In this document: one piece after another, positions 17,195-26,138 of the stretch
How positions within the stretch are numbered: the first letter of the stretch is position 1
Layout: each line of letters starts with the position of its first letter
Assembly (NCBI RefSeq): GCF_002379095.1
Contig: NZ_NBZV01000017.1
Span: forward strand, 24,012 to 88,011
Origin: Polaromonas sp. AER18D-145
GTDB taxonomy: Bacteria > Pseudomonadota > Gammaproteobacteria > Burkholderiales > Burkholderiaceae_C
Length of the DNA: 64,000 bases
Direction: 5' to 3'
The notes under the pieces: model-generated
What the model was told of the DNA's origin: nothing
The model's input: only the letters and a program-made list of their open reading frames with translations
The model's database searches: none
Position numbers and translations under genes: made by a program

Positions 17195-17938
17195 TCACAA
17201 AGAGCTGTTCTCGGCAAAGTTTTCAGCGCCGAGATAGGCACTGCGAACCGCCGCGTTATTGACCAACTCGCTGGCGGCACCTTCCAATACCACCTTGCCA
17301 CGAGCCAGTACATAGGCAAAGCTGGCCACCTCAAGGGACAGGCCGACATTTTGTTCCACCAGCAAAATGGCGATGCCTCGCGCCCGCAATCCATTGAGCG
17401 TGGCAAATATCTCGCCAACGATGCGCGGCGACAGTCCGGTGGAAGGCTCGTCCAGAATCAACAGCTGCGGCCGGGTCATGAGCGCACGGGCAATGGCTAC
17501 CATTTGCTGCTCGCCACCCGAGAGACTACCGACCAGTTGCCGCGATCTTTCCTTTAGTCTGGGAAACATCTCAAAGCATTCGGCTAAGCCTTCTTTTCGG
17601 CCTGCCTTTGCACCGCCGAAAGTTCCGCCGGCCAGCAAGTTTTCTTCCACAGTCATTTCAGGGAATAGTCTTCTGCCTTCGGCAACAGTGGCAATGCCAA
17701 TCCGCGTTCTGACGTAGGCTGCATGCTTGCCGATGTCCTCGCCATCGAATCTGACCGTTCCGCTGGTGATCGGCAACAAGCCATTGATAGCCTTGACGAG
17801 CGTCGTTTTACCGGCACCGTTTGAACCAATCAATGCGATGATCGAGCCCCTTCGTACTTCGAGGCTTACATCATTGAGCACAGACAGCCTACCGTAACCC
17901 GCGCTCAGGTGTTTGATGTCCAGCGCAACGTCATGCAT
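17195..17938 (-). CDS. livF: LIV-type ABC importer ATPase, LivF subunit (system 1)
   Basis: A 247-residue ABC ATPase with Walker A GSNGAGKTT, signature LSGGEQQMVAIARAL and Walker B LLILDEPSTGLSP. LivF-type subunits pair with LivG under a LivHM channel in the inner membrane. It is the last gene of a livK-H-M-G-F operon and overlaps livG by 8 bases. In catabolic clusters such importers often take up aromatic or short organic acids rather than leucine. The dehydrogenases on both sides suggest that here too. Confidence 0.9.
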   Translation of the reverse strand: MHDVALDIKHLSAGYGRLSVLNDVSLEVRRGSIIALIGSNGAGKTTLVKAINGLLPITSGTVRFDGEDIGKHAAYVRTRIGIATVAEGRRLFPEMTVEENLLAGGTFGGAKAGRKEGLAECFEMFPRLKERSRQLVGSLSGGEQQMVAIARALMTRPQLLILDEPSTGLSPRIVGEIFATLNGLRARGIAILLVEQNVGLSLEVASFAYVLARGKVVLEGAASELVNNAAVRSAYLGAENFAENSSL

Positions 17939-18650
17939 GTTTGTTTCCTAGGTAAGCTTCCTGTACACGGGCATCGGCCAGCACCTCGCTTGCCGTGCCG
18001 ACAGCGAGAACCTCGCCAAAATTGAGGACGACGACCTGGTCGCACAAGGCCGTCACGGTCGGAACGGAATGTTCGATCACCAAAAGACCGAGGCCCTCAT
18101 CACGCAGACGCATGAAACGCTCGTGCATCTGCGCGGCTTCAACGGGCGTGAGCCCGGCCAGCATTTCATCCAGCAGCAACAGTTTGGGTTCCGTGGCCAA
18201 GGCACGGGCCACCTCCATCGCACGCAGGTCTGCCACACTCAAACCATCAGCATCCCGGTCGCCCAGATGGCTAATGCCGACGCGCTGCAGTACTTCGCTG
18301 GCCTTGTCCCGCGCCTTGGCGGTCCCTGGGTGCCGCACCATCGCGCCGACCATGACGTTTTCCAGAACGGTCATGCCTTCAAACGGTCGCACAATCTGGA
18401 AGGTACGGCCCATGCCCAGCCTACAGATGCTATGCGGCGGCAACGTCTCGGTGCGCACCCCAGCCAGAGTCACCGTTCCTGAATCGCAACGATGGAATCC
18501 AGAAATGCAGCCAAACAAGGTGGTCTTGCCGGCACCGTTGGGACCAATGACGCCGACAATTTGCCCGGCCGCCACCTTTAGCGAGACGTTTTGCAAAGCC
18601 TTCAATCCACCAAATGCCTTGCTTACGCCTTGAACATTCAGCAGCATCAT
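17931..18650 (-). CDS. livG: LIV-type ABC importer ATPase, LivG subunit (system 1)
   Basis: A 239-residue ABC ATPase. Walker A is the normal GPNGAGKTT, but the signature reads LSVADLRAMEVARAL instead of LSGGQ/LSYGxQ, and Walker B continues LLLLDEMLAGL with Met in place of the usual Pro. The catalytic Glu after Walker B is kept. ATG 18650 is preferred over upstream starts that would lie inside livM, and it overlaps livM by four bases. Confidence 0.87.
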   Translation of the reverse strand: MMLLNVQGVSKAFGGLKALQNVSLKVAAGQIVGVIGPNGAGKTTLFGCISGFHRCDSGTVTLAGVRTETLPPHSICRLGMGRTFQIVRPFEGMTVLENVMVGAMVRHPGTAKARDKASEVLQRVGISHLGDRDADGLSVADLRAMEVARALATEPKLLLLDEMLAGLTPVEAAQMHERFMRLRDEGLGLLVIEHSVPTVTALCDQVVVLNFGEVLAVGTASEVLADARVQEAYLGNKHA

Positions 18651-19657
18651 AACGGGCTCCCCCCGAGTCCGGGTGCAACGGGCAATGCCGGGTCGGCAGT
18701 GTCGGTTGTGCGCTTTTCCGTCCGAAAAATTCTCAAGGAGGCCAGACCTTGTGGCAATGCCAGCGCCACGACGATCAACAACAGCGCATAAACGACCGAC
18801 GGCGCTCCAGGAAGCGAAGTACCGAGCACCGTGCGGATGGCCTCGCCCAGCGGCAACAAGAGCGCCGCGCCCAGGATCGGCCCCCACAAGGTTCGCATGC
18901 CACCGATGATGCAAAACACCAGTATCTGTATCGACAGGTCAACGCTCAGCACCGAGCGCGGATCGACGAATGAAATGTATTGGGCATAGAATGCGCCACC
19001 CAGCGCGGTCAGCATCGCCGAGATGACAATCGCCAGCAGCTTGTAGCGAAACGCCGGAATACCGAGCGCTTCTGCCGCTTCCTCGTTGTCACGCAACGCT
19101 CGCCAGTAGTAGCCCACCCGCATCGTCAGCAGCAGCCGTCCGATGACGAGAACGGCAATCAACAGGATGGCGGCGATGACGGCATACGGCCATTTCTCGC
19201 GAAACTGCAAATAGCCCCATCCCCAATGCGCAAAGTCCAGCGACAGTCCGTCGGAGCGTCCCAAAGGACGCGATGCACCGGCCGACAGGTAAGCAATCTC
19301 GGCGCAAGCCAGGGTCAGCAGACCAAAATAGTGGCCCTTCACTCTGAAACGAAAGCATAGCGCGCCAATGACCAGCGCCATCACAGCCGCCAGGGCTACG
19401 CCAACCAACGCGCTGATCCACGGTGACATGCCATGGGCTGAATACATGTAGGCTACCGTGTAGGCCCCGGTTCCGGCAAACAGCGCATGTCCGAGCGACA
19501 TGAGCCCGGTATAGCCAGCCGCCAGGTTCCACGACACCCCCCAGTAGCCATAGAGCATGATCAAAATGAGGACGTTCATGATGGCGCGATCACCCATCCC
19601 CACATAGAAAGCAATGGCGGCAAGCAGCACTGCCGCCCCGATCAGAACAGGCTTCAT
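18647..19657 (-). CDS. livM: LIV-type ABC importer permease, LivM subunit (system 1)
   Basis: A 336-residue hydrophobic permease. It has the LivM/BPD_transp_2 signature GYTGLMSLGHALFAGTGAY near residue 48 and the VISAMLTALGGAFYAQYISFVDP region typical of the C-terminal half. ATG 19657 follows directly after livH (two bases apart). The codon use and base composition of this operon look less GC-rich than regions 1 and 4. Confidence 0.88.
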   Translation of the reverse strand: MKPVLIGAAVLLAAIAFYVGMGDRAIMNVLILIMLYGYWGVSWNLAAGYTGLMSLGHALFAGTGAYTVAYMYSAHGMSPWISALVGVALAAVMALVIGALCFRFRVKGHYFGLLTLACAEIAYLSAGASRPLGRSDGLSLDFAHWGWGYLQFREKWPYAVIAAILLIAVLVIGRLLLTMRVGYYWRALRDNEEAAEALGIPAFRYKLLAIVISAMLTALGGAFYAQYISFVDPRSVLSVDLSIQILVFCIIGGMRTLWGPILGAALLLPLGEAIRTVLGTSLPGAPSVVYALLLIVVALALPQGLASLRIFRTEKRTTDTADPALPVAPGLGGSPL

Positions 19658-19659
19658 AG

Positions 19660-20532
19660 TTATTTCCTTGGCACCAGAAGACCTTGCGGCCGCCAGAGCA
19701 TGACGACGACCAGCAGGCCAAACGGAATGGCAGCGCCGAGCGATGCGGGCAACCAAACGCCAGCCAGGCGTTCGGAGACTCCAACCAGTAGTCCGGCGAC
19801 GATAGCGCCAAAAAAATTGCCGAGGCCACCGGCGATGACAATCACAAACGCGATGAGGGTAAATTGCGTACCGACGGTAGGATTCACGTAAAGCATCGGA
19901 GTGAGCAAAGGCCCGGCGACGCCCAGCGTTCCGATGCCGATGATGGTCGCCCACAACGAGACACGATGCAGGTTAATGCCGCTAAGAGCAGCGCCTTCGG
20001 GGGACTGCGACACCGCACGCATCATCAGGCCGAGGTCGGTAAATCTTAGCAAGCCATACAAGACCGCAATCAGGACGATGGATGCAGCCGCAGCAACCGC
20101 ATGCGGCAGTTGCAAGGAAACGAAGCCCATCGAGATCGCCCGGTTGGCCCACTCTGTATTGACCACGAGGTTGTCGGCCTTGAACCCCATCAGTGCCAGG
20201 TTCTGGATCAACAACGCGACGCCGATGGTGACGGCGATGGAGCTAATTTCCGATTTCCCCATGATGCGTTTGACGACCAGTTGGTACAGCAGCGCACCCA
20301 CGAGGCCCATCAACGGCACCATCCAGACGATGGATGCCACTGGATCGACCCCAAACAAGGACCATGCAAAAAAGGTCCCGTACATGGCGAGCATCAGGAA
20401 GTCGCCATGCGCGAAATTGACCACGCGCATGACCCCGAACATCAGCGTCAGCCCCACGGCGATGAGGGCGTACAGCCCGCCCGAAAGCAAGCCGCTTACG
20501 ATGGCCTGCAACACGACATCCATTGAATTCAT
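19660..20532 (-). CDS. livH: LIV-type ABC importer permease, LivH subunit (system 1)
   Basis: A 290-residue permease with eight or so hydrophobic segments and the LivH signature LMFGVMRVVNFAHGDFLMLA near residue 30. The C-terminal IAFVIVIAGGLGNFFGAI matches the EAA-like loop of this permease family. It forms the channel with LivM. An internal ATG at 20523 is an alternative start. Confidence 0.88.
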   Translation of the reverse strand: MNSMDVVLQAIVSGLLSGGLYALIAVGLTLMFGVMRVVNFAHGDFLMLAMYGTFFAWSLFGVDPVASIVWMVPLMGLVGALLYQLVVKRIMGKSEISSIAVTIGVALLIQNLALMGFKADNLVVNTEWANRAISMGFVSLQLPHAVAAAASIVLIAVLYGLLRFTDLGLMMRAVSQSPEGAALSGINLHRVSLWATIIGIGTLGVAGPLLTPMLYVNPTVGTQFTLIAFVIVIAGGLGNFFGAIVAGLLVGVSERLAGVWLPASLGAAIPFGLLVVVMLWRPQGLLVPRK

Positions 20533-20587
20533 AGTTCACGCCTTTAGGCTGTTGTTGGGTTCAGAGCGGAGCGGATCCGGCCTACGC

Positions 20588-21796
20588 TTACTTGTATGGA
20601 ACGATCGCGCCAGCGGCCACCTCGGGGGGCCAGACGGTCACAAATTTGCCGTCTATGACTTGGGCGACCACACTGCCAACCAAATGCTGACCCGCAATAT
20701 CAAAGCCAAACAACTGCCTGCTGGGCAGCAGCGTGAGCGGTCCAGTCGCGGATTTCAGAGTTGCCAGCGCATCCCGAACGGCTTGTGGCTTGGTCGACTT
20801 GGCTTGCTCGATCGCCTCAATGATCGCCCAAGTGGAGACGTAAGCCTGAGCCGACGTAGGCGGAGGCATGGCTTTGTATTTGGCTTCAAATGCCGCCACG
20901 AATTTCTTGACCGATTCTTTGTTGACGTCGGGCATCCATTCGACCACTCCGAAGCTACCTTCAACGGCCTTGCCGCTTTGCAGAAGCGCAGGCTGCACCT
21001 GCCCCTGTCCGTAGCCGAGAACCAAAGGCTTGAAGTTCTGCGAAGCCATCGTACGGAACAGCACGATGGAGTCGTTCACATAGGCGGCCATGACCACGAG
21101 GTCGGCGCCAGCGGCGCGCATCTTGGTGACCTGTGTGGAGAGATCGGAAACGCCGGTCCTGAAGCTGTCATCAGCTACCACGGCGATATTTTTGGCGGCA
21201 AACAGCGCCTTGTAGTTGTCGGCAACCGATTGGCCATAAGGCCCGTCTTCATAAATGACGGCGACCTTGCTCACGGCGGTCCCACGCGTTTTCATATAGT
21301 CCAGAAAGCGGCCGGCATCTTCGACCGCCCATTTCGCTTTGGGACTAACGCGGAAGACATACTTCATGCCCTTTTCGGTGAGGTTGTCGGCAACCGCGCT
21401 GGTAATCACAAAAGGAACGGCATTGCGCTCGGCGACTTGCGCCACCACGACAGTGACGGCCGAACTCCAGGCGCCGGTAAGCGCACTCACCTTCTCGCGT
21501 TCGATCAGACGCTCGGCTTCACCGCGTCCCGCCTCCGGTTTGGACTGGGTGTCTGCGACGACGAGTTGCACCTTGGCGCCATTCAGCGAGCGAATGCCGC
21601 CGCGCGCATTGATCTCCTCCACAGCCAGCTCGTGGCCTTTCATGAGCCAGCCGCCATCCGACGCGGTAACGCCGGTGAGCGGCGCCAGCACGCCGATCTT
21701 GACCGTCTCCTGTGCCAAGGCGGTGCTGGTCAGGGCGCCCAGCGCCAAGCCTAGGCACAATGAATGAATAGTCTGTTTTTTGAAAAATTTGAACAT
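20588..21796 (-). CDS. LIV-type ABC importer substrate-binding protein (system 1)
   Basis: A 402-residue type I periplasmic binding protein. A signal peptide covers the first 28 residues (basic MFKFFKK, hydrophobic stretch, cleavage after STALA). The mature part begins TVKIGVLAPLTGVTASDGG, the usual Peripla_BP_6 start. A good AAGGAG ribosome site precedes ATG 21796. It heads the livHMGF genes. Ligand not readable from sequence; the operon context favours an organic acid. Confidence 0.88.
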   Translation of the reverse strand: MFKFFKKQTIHSLCLGLALGALTSTALAQETVKIGVLAPLTGVTASDGGWLMKGHELAVEEINARGGIRSLNGAKVQLVVADTQSKPEAGRGEAERLIEREKVSALTGAWSSAVTVVVAQVAERNAVPFVITSAVADNLTEKGMKYVFRVSPKAKWAVEDAGRFLDYMKTRGTAVSKVAVIYEDGPYGQSVADNYKALFAAKNIAVVADDSFRTGVSDLSTQVTKMRAAGADLVVMAAYVNDSIVLFRTMASQNFKPLVLGYGQGQVQPALLQSGKAVEGSFGVVEWMPDVNKESVKKFVAAFEAKYKAMPPPTSAQAYVSTWAIIEAIEQAKSTKPQAVRDALATLKSATGPLTLLPSRQLFGFDIAGQHLVGSVVAQVIDGKFVTVWPPEVAAGAIVPYK

Positions 21797-21822
21797 GTTG
21801 TCTCCTTTTAGTTTAGAAAATA

Positions 21823-21843
21823 CCCGCTTTCTGTGGCAGCGGG
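21823..21843 (-). other. intergenic hairpin before the system 1 binding-protein gene
   Basis: The 6-bp arms CCCGCT and AGCGGG flank a 9-base loop between the SDR stop (21850) and the binding-protein start (21796). On the minus strand it is followed by TATTTTCT. It could weakly terminate the upstream transcript or stabilise the 5' end of the binding-protein message, a common layout that raises binding-protein levels. Confidence 0.4.
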
Positions 21844-21849
21844 CTTGTG

Positions 21850-22620
21850 TTACCGACTGGTAAATCCACCATCGATGGGTAGCGCCACCCCGGTAACGTA
21901 CGAGGCGTCGTCAGACACCAGCCAAAGCGCCGCTTTGGCCACCTCTTCAGGCTGGGCCACACGCCCGAGAGGAATGCTGGCAACGAATTTGGCCTTGTTC
22001 TGCTCCGCGAGGGCGGCGTCACCGCCACGCGAAAGAAAACCCGGCAGCATCGGCGTATCGACCAGTCCCGGGCAGACGACATTGACGCGAATGCCTTCCG
22101 GACCCATGGAAAGTGCCAGCGACTTCGCCAGACCCACAATGCCGAACTTGGCCAACGAGTAGATCGGGCTGAACTGCGAACCGACGAGACCGGAGATCGA
22201 TGCCGTAAACAGAACGGAACCGCCCTGACGTTGCCGCATATACGGCAGCACTTCTCCGACCGAGACGACGGCAGACCGCACGTTCAAATCCATCGCATGC
22301 TGGTAGGCATTCATGTCGAGACCCTCGAAGCCGCCCGGCCCTGGCTCGCCGGCATGGGCCCAGAGGATATCGATGCCACCCATGTGCTTCGCACTATCGT
22401 GGATGATCCGACGGCATTCGGTTTCGGACATCAGGTCGGCAATGACGGCGTGCGCCTGGCCACCGGCCGACTTGATCTGAGCGACCGTGGCCTGCGCATT
22501 TTTCTCACTGTAGTCGACGACGCAGACCGTGGCACCTTCACGTGCAAACAGTAGCGCGGCGGCTTTTCCCATACCCGACCCTGCGGCGGTGATGACTGCA
22601 AGTTTTCCTTTTAAACGCAT
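21850..22620 (-). CDS. SDR family oxidoreductase
   Basis: A 256-residue classical SDR with GSGMGKAAA after beta-1, an acidic VVDYSEKN after beta-2, and the catalytic SISGLVG and YSLAK segments. The C-terminus ends in the usual VTGVALPIDGG. It is similar in layout to the SDR at 16370-17143; the two flank the importer operon. It follows the aldehyde dehydrogenase by 14 bases, so an alcohol-to-aldehyde-to-acid sequence is possible, but the substrate is unknown. Confidence 0.87.
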   Translation of the reverse strand: MRLKGKLAVITAAGSGMGKAAALLFAREGATVCVVDYSEKNAQATVAQIKSAGGQAHAVIADLMSETECRRIIHDSAKHMGGIDILWAHAGEPGPGGFEGLDMNAYQHAMDLNVRSAVVSVGEVLPYMRQRQGGSVLFTASISGLVGSQFSPIYSLAKFGIVGLAKSLALSMGPEGIRVNVVCPGLVDTPMLPGFLSRGGDAALAEQNKAKFVASIPLGRVAQPEEVAKAALWLVSDDASYVTGVALPIDGGFTSR

Positions 22621-22634
22621 GATTGGCTCCTTAG

Positions 22635-24116
22635 TTAGTTGGCGTACATATCGGGATAATTACCCGTCAAATTCACAACGGTTGAACGGGTCTGGAGATA
22701 GGCATCAACCGCTTCCATGCCGTTTTCACGGCCTAATCCACTCATCTTGAATCCGCCATACGGGATGGCCCAACGGATATACCGATAGGTGTTGATCCAG
22801 ACCGTGCCGGCCTGGATGCGTGAAGCCACGCGATGCGCGCGTCCGATGTTTTGCGACCAGAGACCGGCCGTGAGGCCATAGTCGGTATCGTTGGCGATCG
22901 CAATCGCTTCCTCTTCGTCATCAAAAGGAATCACCGAGACCACCGGGCCGAAGATCTCTTCCCGGGCCACGCGCATCTTGTTGTCAACATTGGCGAACAC
23001 CGTGGGCGCGACAAAATAGCCTGCGCCAAGATCGCCCTCGGAAATGCGAGCCCCTCCGGCCAACAACGTTGCGCCTTCACCTTTTGCGATATCGATGTAG
23101 CGCAGCGTCTTGCTGAGCTGCTCGGCATGCGCCTGCGGCCCCATCTGCGCGGCAGCATCTTTGGGCATGCCGACCCGGATCCGCCCGGCCCGGCGAGCCA
23201 GTTCCTCTGCGACCTGTGTGTACACGCTGCGCTGAACCAACAGCCGCGACCCCAAAGCGCAGCTCTGGCCGCACACCGCGAACGAACTATGCGTGGCCGC
23301 ATTGATCGCATGCGCCAGATCGGCATCATCGAAGATGATGTGAGGCGACTTGCCACCGCACTCGAACGAGTAACGTTTGAGATTGACCGCACCGGTTCGC
23401 ATGATCTCCTGCGCCGTTCTATGCTCACCTGTAAATGATATCTTGCTTACACCAGGATGCGCGACTAACCGAGCGCCCACGGTCGGTCCGATACCGCTCA
23501 CGATATTGATGACGCCCGGGGGTACGTCGCAGGTTTCCAGCAGACGCGCAAACTCATACGCGGATACCGGCGTTTGCTCAGCAGTTTTGACAACAACCGT
23601 GCACCCCGCCGCAAGCGCTGGAGCGAGTTTCCATGTCATGGTTAAGAGAGGCACGTTCCACGGCACAATCGCACCGACGACACCGACCGGAACGCGTGTC
23701 GTATAAGCCAGCATGCCATCCTCGATCGGGATCGTGCGGCCTTCAAGTTTGTCCGCCATGCCCGCAAAATAATAGTAGTACTGGGCCTGCACACGAATGT
23801 TGGCCAGCGCATCGCGCAACAACATCCCGTTGTCTCGAGACTCAAGTTCGGCGAGGCGCTCCGCATGCGCTTCAAAGAGTGCGCCAATGCGCCGCAACAA
23901 TGCCGCACGCTGCGCCGGACTCCAACGCGACCAAGGCCCCGCCAGCGCTTCCTGCGCAGCAGAGACAGCACTGTCAATATCGCGAACGCCGGCGAATGCA
24001 ACACGAGCCCAAACCTTACCGGTTGAAGGGTCTATAGATTCATTCTGCTCGCCGTCAATCGGAGCCACCCACTGCCCTCTGATATAGAGTTTGTCTTGTG
24101 TATATATCTCCGTCAC
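22635..24116 (-). CDS. aldehyde dehydrogenase family protein
   Basis: A 493-residue NAD(P)-dependent aldehyde dehydrogenase. The general base is in FECGGKSPHIIFDDADL, and the nucleophilic Cys is in VCGQSCALGSRLLV. The PWNVPLLTMTWKLAPALAAG stretch binds the cofactor. GTG at 24116 is chosen because AAGGAG lies six bases before it; an in-frame TTG at 24146 has no such site. It is the first gene of the operon that continues with an SDR and the first LIV importer. Confidence 0.9.
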   Translation of the reverse strand: MTEIYTQDKLYIRGQWVAPIDGEQNESIDPSTGKVWARVAFAGVRDIDSAVSAAQEALAGPWSRWSPAQRAALLRRIGALFEAHAERLAELESRDNGMLLRDALANIRVQAQYYYYFAGMADKLEGRTIPIEDGMLAYTTRVPVGVVGAIVPWNVPLLTMTWKLAPALAAGCTVVVKTAEQTPVSAYEFARLLETCDVPPGVINIVSGIGPTVGARLVAHPGVSKISFTGEHRTAQEIMRTGAVNLKRYSFECGGKSPHIIFDDADLAHAINAATHSSFAVCGQSCALGSRLLVQRSVYTQVAEELARRAGRIRVGMPKDAAAQMGPQAHAEQLSKTLRYIDIAKGEGATLLAGGARISEGDLGAGYFVAPTVFANVDNKMRVAREEIFGPVVSVIPFDDEEEAIAIANDTDYGLTAGLWSQNIGRAHRVASRIQAGTVWINTYRYIRWAIPYGGFKMSGLGRENGMEAVDAYLQTRSTVVNLTGNYPDMYAN

Positions 24117-24330
24117 GCCAGTCTCCTTCGTCTGATTAAATTCCAATTTTTCTTCTCAAGCACACCAACGCTTCAGAAGGCTTCTCGCGATTCAATGTGG
24201 GCTCCAGTCAATTTACAGTCCTGCCGGCGTCCTCAACCTGTACCTGCGATATCGATACTCACGGGCATACCAATACGCTCCTCCAACTGATTCCCCAACC
24301 CAGGGTCGCCATCGTTGGCGCAGCCCGGAC
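24117..24330 (-). other. intergenic region with a possible gene-end fragment
   Basis: No intact gene. An open frame directly after the crotonase stop reads DPGLGNQLEERIGMPVSI and ends IAGTG at a stop near 24233. It looks like the real C-terminus of a lost protein rather than random sequence, but I cannot name it. The remainder is more AT-rich and probably carries the promoter of the aldehyde dehydrogenase operon, though no convincing -35/-10 pair was found. Confidence 0.4.
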
Positions 24331-25125
24331 CTAAAAGTCGTCGCCGAAGACCGGCTTGCGCTTTTCGACGAAAGCGTTCACGGCCTCGACGTGCTGCGGG
24401 GTCTTGTGCGCCAGCGCCTGGAAGCCCGCCGACATCTCCAGCAGGCTTTCCAGCCGCATGTGCTGGCCCTCGCGCAGCAACCGCTTGCTCAGGCGCAGCG
24501 CGCCGCCCGGGTTCGCGGCGATGCGGCTGGCGAGCGAGCGCGCCTCGTCCATCAGGCGGTCCGCCGGAACGACGCGCGACACCAGCCCGCATGCGAGCGC
24601 TTCCGCCGCGGTGACCGAATCGCCGGTGAAGGACATCTCCGCTGCTTTCGACATCCCGACGACACGCGGCAGCAGCCATGCACCGCCGTCGCCCGGGATG
24701 AGGCCCACCTTCACGAAACTTTCCGCGAATGAAGCCGCCTCGGACGCGATGCGGATGTCGCACATGCAGGTGAGGTCGCAGCCGGCGCCGATCGCCGGGC
24801 CGTTCACGGCGGCGATGGTCGGCACTTCGAGGTTGTAGAGGGCCGTGGCCACGCGCTGGATGCCTTCGCGGTACCACGTTCTCAACGCCGCGGGCGACGC
24901 GTCGAACAGCTCCCGCATGTGCTTGAGGTTGCCGCCCGACGAGAACACCGTGCCGGCGGCCGTGAGGATGACGGCGCGCACCGAAGCATCCTTGGTGATT
25001 CGTTCGCAGGCCTGCACGAACTCCTGGGGAGCCATGTTGCCGGTGAGCGCGTTGCGCGTTTCCGGCGAGTTCATCGTCAACGTGACGACCGGGCCGGATT
25101 GTCCGTAAAGAAGGAAGGGGGTCAC
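24331..25125 (-). CDS. enoyl-CoA hydratase/isomerase (crotonase) family
   Basis: A 264-residue crotonase. The oxyanion-hole segments VFSSGGNLKHM and AVNGPAIGAGCDLTCMCD are present. One catalytic Glu position of classical hydratases is Asp here (GAGCDL), and the second region reads FAESFVKVGLIPGDGG, a pattern seen in PaaG-like isomerases. Start GTG 25125 overlaps the upstream dehydrogenase stop as GTGA. It is the last gene of the long region 4 run. Confidence 0.85.
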   Translation of the reverse strand: MTPFLLYGQSGPVVTLTMNSPETRNALTGNMAPQEFVQACERITKDASVRAVILTAAGTVFSSGGNLKHMRELFDASPAALRTWYREGIQRVATALYNLEVPTIAAVNGPAIGAGCDLTCMCDIRIASEAASFAESFVKVGLIPGDGGAWLLPRVVGMSKAAEMSFTGDSVTAAEALACGLVSRVVPADRLMDEARSLASRIAANPGGALRLSKRLLREGQHMRLESLLEMSAGFQALAHKTPQHVEAVNAFVEKRKPVFGDDF

Positions 25126-26138
25126 GCGGAGATCTCCTCGTTGGTGGGAATGAGGCTGGCGCGCATGAATTCCAGCGCGCCACGGCCGTCGGCGATGAAG
25201 GCACGCCCGAGTTCGCGGTTCCAGTGCTGCTCCGAGCCGAAGTCGGCGCGCCATTCGTGGAGGCGCCGGGTGAAGAGTTGTAGGTCGAGTTCGGCGGTGA
25301 CGCCGATGGCGCCATGGATCGCATGCGCCAGTGGCGCCGCAAGCGACGCGGCTTCGCTCGCGCGGGCCTTCCCTGCCGCGGCGCGCAGGGGCTCGGGCAG
25401 GCAGCCCGCAGCCGTGCAGCCGATCTGTGCCGCCATTCGGGTTGCCGCGACATTCTCGGCCACGACGGCGAGCTGGTGCTGGATCGCCTGGAACTTGCCG
25501 ATCGGCTTGCCGAACTGGACCCGGTCGTTAGCGAACGCCACCGTCATCGCCAGCACTCGTTCCATCGCGCCCGCGAGCTGCGCCGCCGTGATGGCCGCCC
25601 CGGCCGCCATCCAGTCGACGCGGGTGCCGGCGCGGATGGTTTCGGCGGGCAGTGTGTCCCAGTGGAAATCCGCGCGCAGGCTGCCATGGATGCCGCTCGG
25701 CTCGCGCCGGGCCGCAGCCACGGGTAACAACAGCCAGCCATCGCCCTGCGACAGCGCAACCCACTGCGCCGTCATGCCGCAGGGCACTTGGTGGCCACGC
25801 ACACCGCCTTGGGGAAGGGTTTCAACACGCGCCGCGATCGCGATAGGCCCCCCAGGCGCGCTGGCGCCCTCCTGCGCGAGTAAGGCCCGCACGAGAAGCG
25901 TCGCAGCCACGGGCACAGGCAGCACAGAGGCGCCCGCCAACACGAACAGTTCGAAGGCCTGGGCCAGAGAGAGTCCCGCGCCGCCCGCCTCTTCAGGCAC
26001 CATGGCATCGAGGAAGCCGGACTCCTCGAGCCTCTCCCACAACGCGTCCGCCTTCCCGCCTGCCTCGATGGCGCGCACGGCCGACAAGGGGAATGCATCG
26101 GCGAGGAGACGCTCGAAATGCGCTGCCAGATCGTTCAT
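25122..26138 (-). CDS. acyl-CoA dehydrogenase-like subunit (short form)
   Basis: A 338-residue acyl-CoA dehydrogenase homologue, about 45 residues shorter than usual. N-terminal WERLEESGFLDAMVPEEAGG and C-terminal KPIGKFQAIQHQLAVVAENV are family landmarks. The normal catalytic GEGT segment is missing; the end reads TRRLHEWRADFGSEQHWN. It directly overlaps a second dehydrogenase gene. Such pairs in steroid and bile-acid degraders form alpha2beta2 heterotetramers, so this is probably one half of such an enzyme. That assembly is inference. Confidence 0.82.
   Translation of the reverse strand: MNDLAAHFERLLADAFPLSAVRAIEAGGKADALWERLEESGFLDAMVPEEAGGAGLSLAQAFELFVLAGASVLPVPVAATLLVRALLAQEGASAPGGPIAIAARVETLPQGGVRGHQVPCGMTAQWVALSQGDGWLLLPVAAARREPSGIHGSLRADFHWDTLPAETIRAGTRVDWMAAGAAITAAQLAGAMERVLAMTVAFANDRVQFGKPIGKFQAIQHQLAVVAENVAATRMAAQIGCTAAGCLPEPLRAAAGKARASEAASLAAPLAHAIHGAIGVTAELDLQLFTRRLHEWRADFGSEQHWNRELGRAFIADGRGALEFMRASLIPTNEEISA

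Noticed and set aside
17195..21796. Calling the three LIV-type operons branched-chain amino acid transporters
   Set aside because: The family name does not fix the ligand, and all three lie inside catabolic clusters; subunit names are kept only as family labels.
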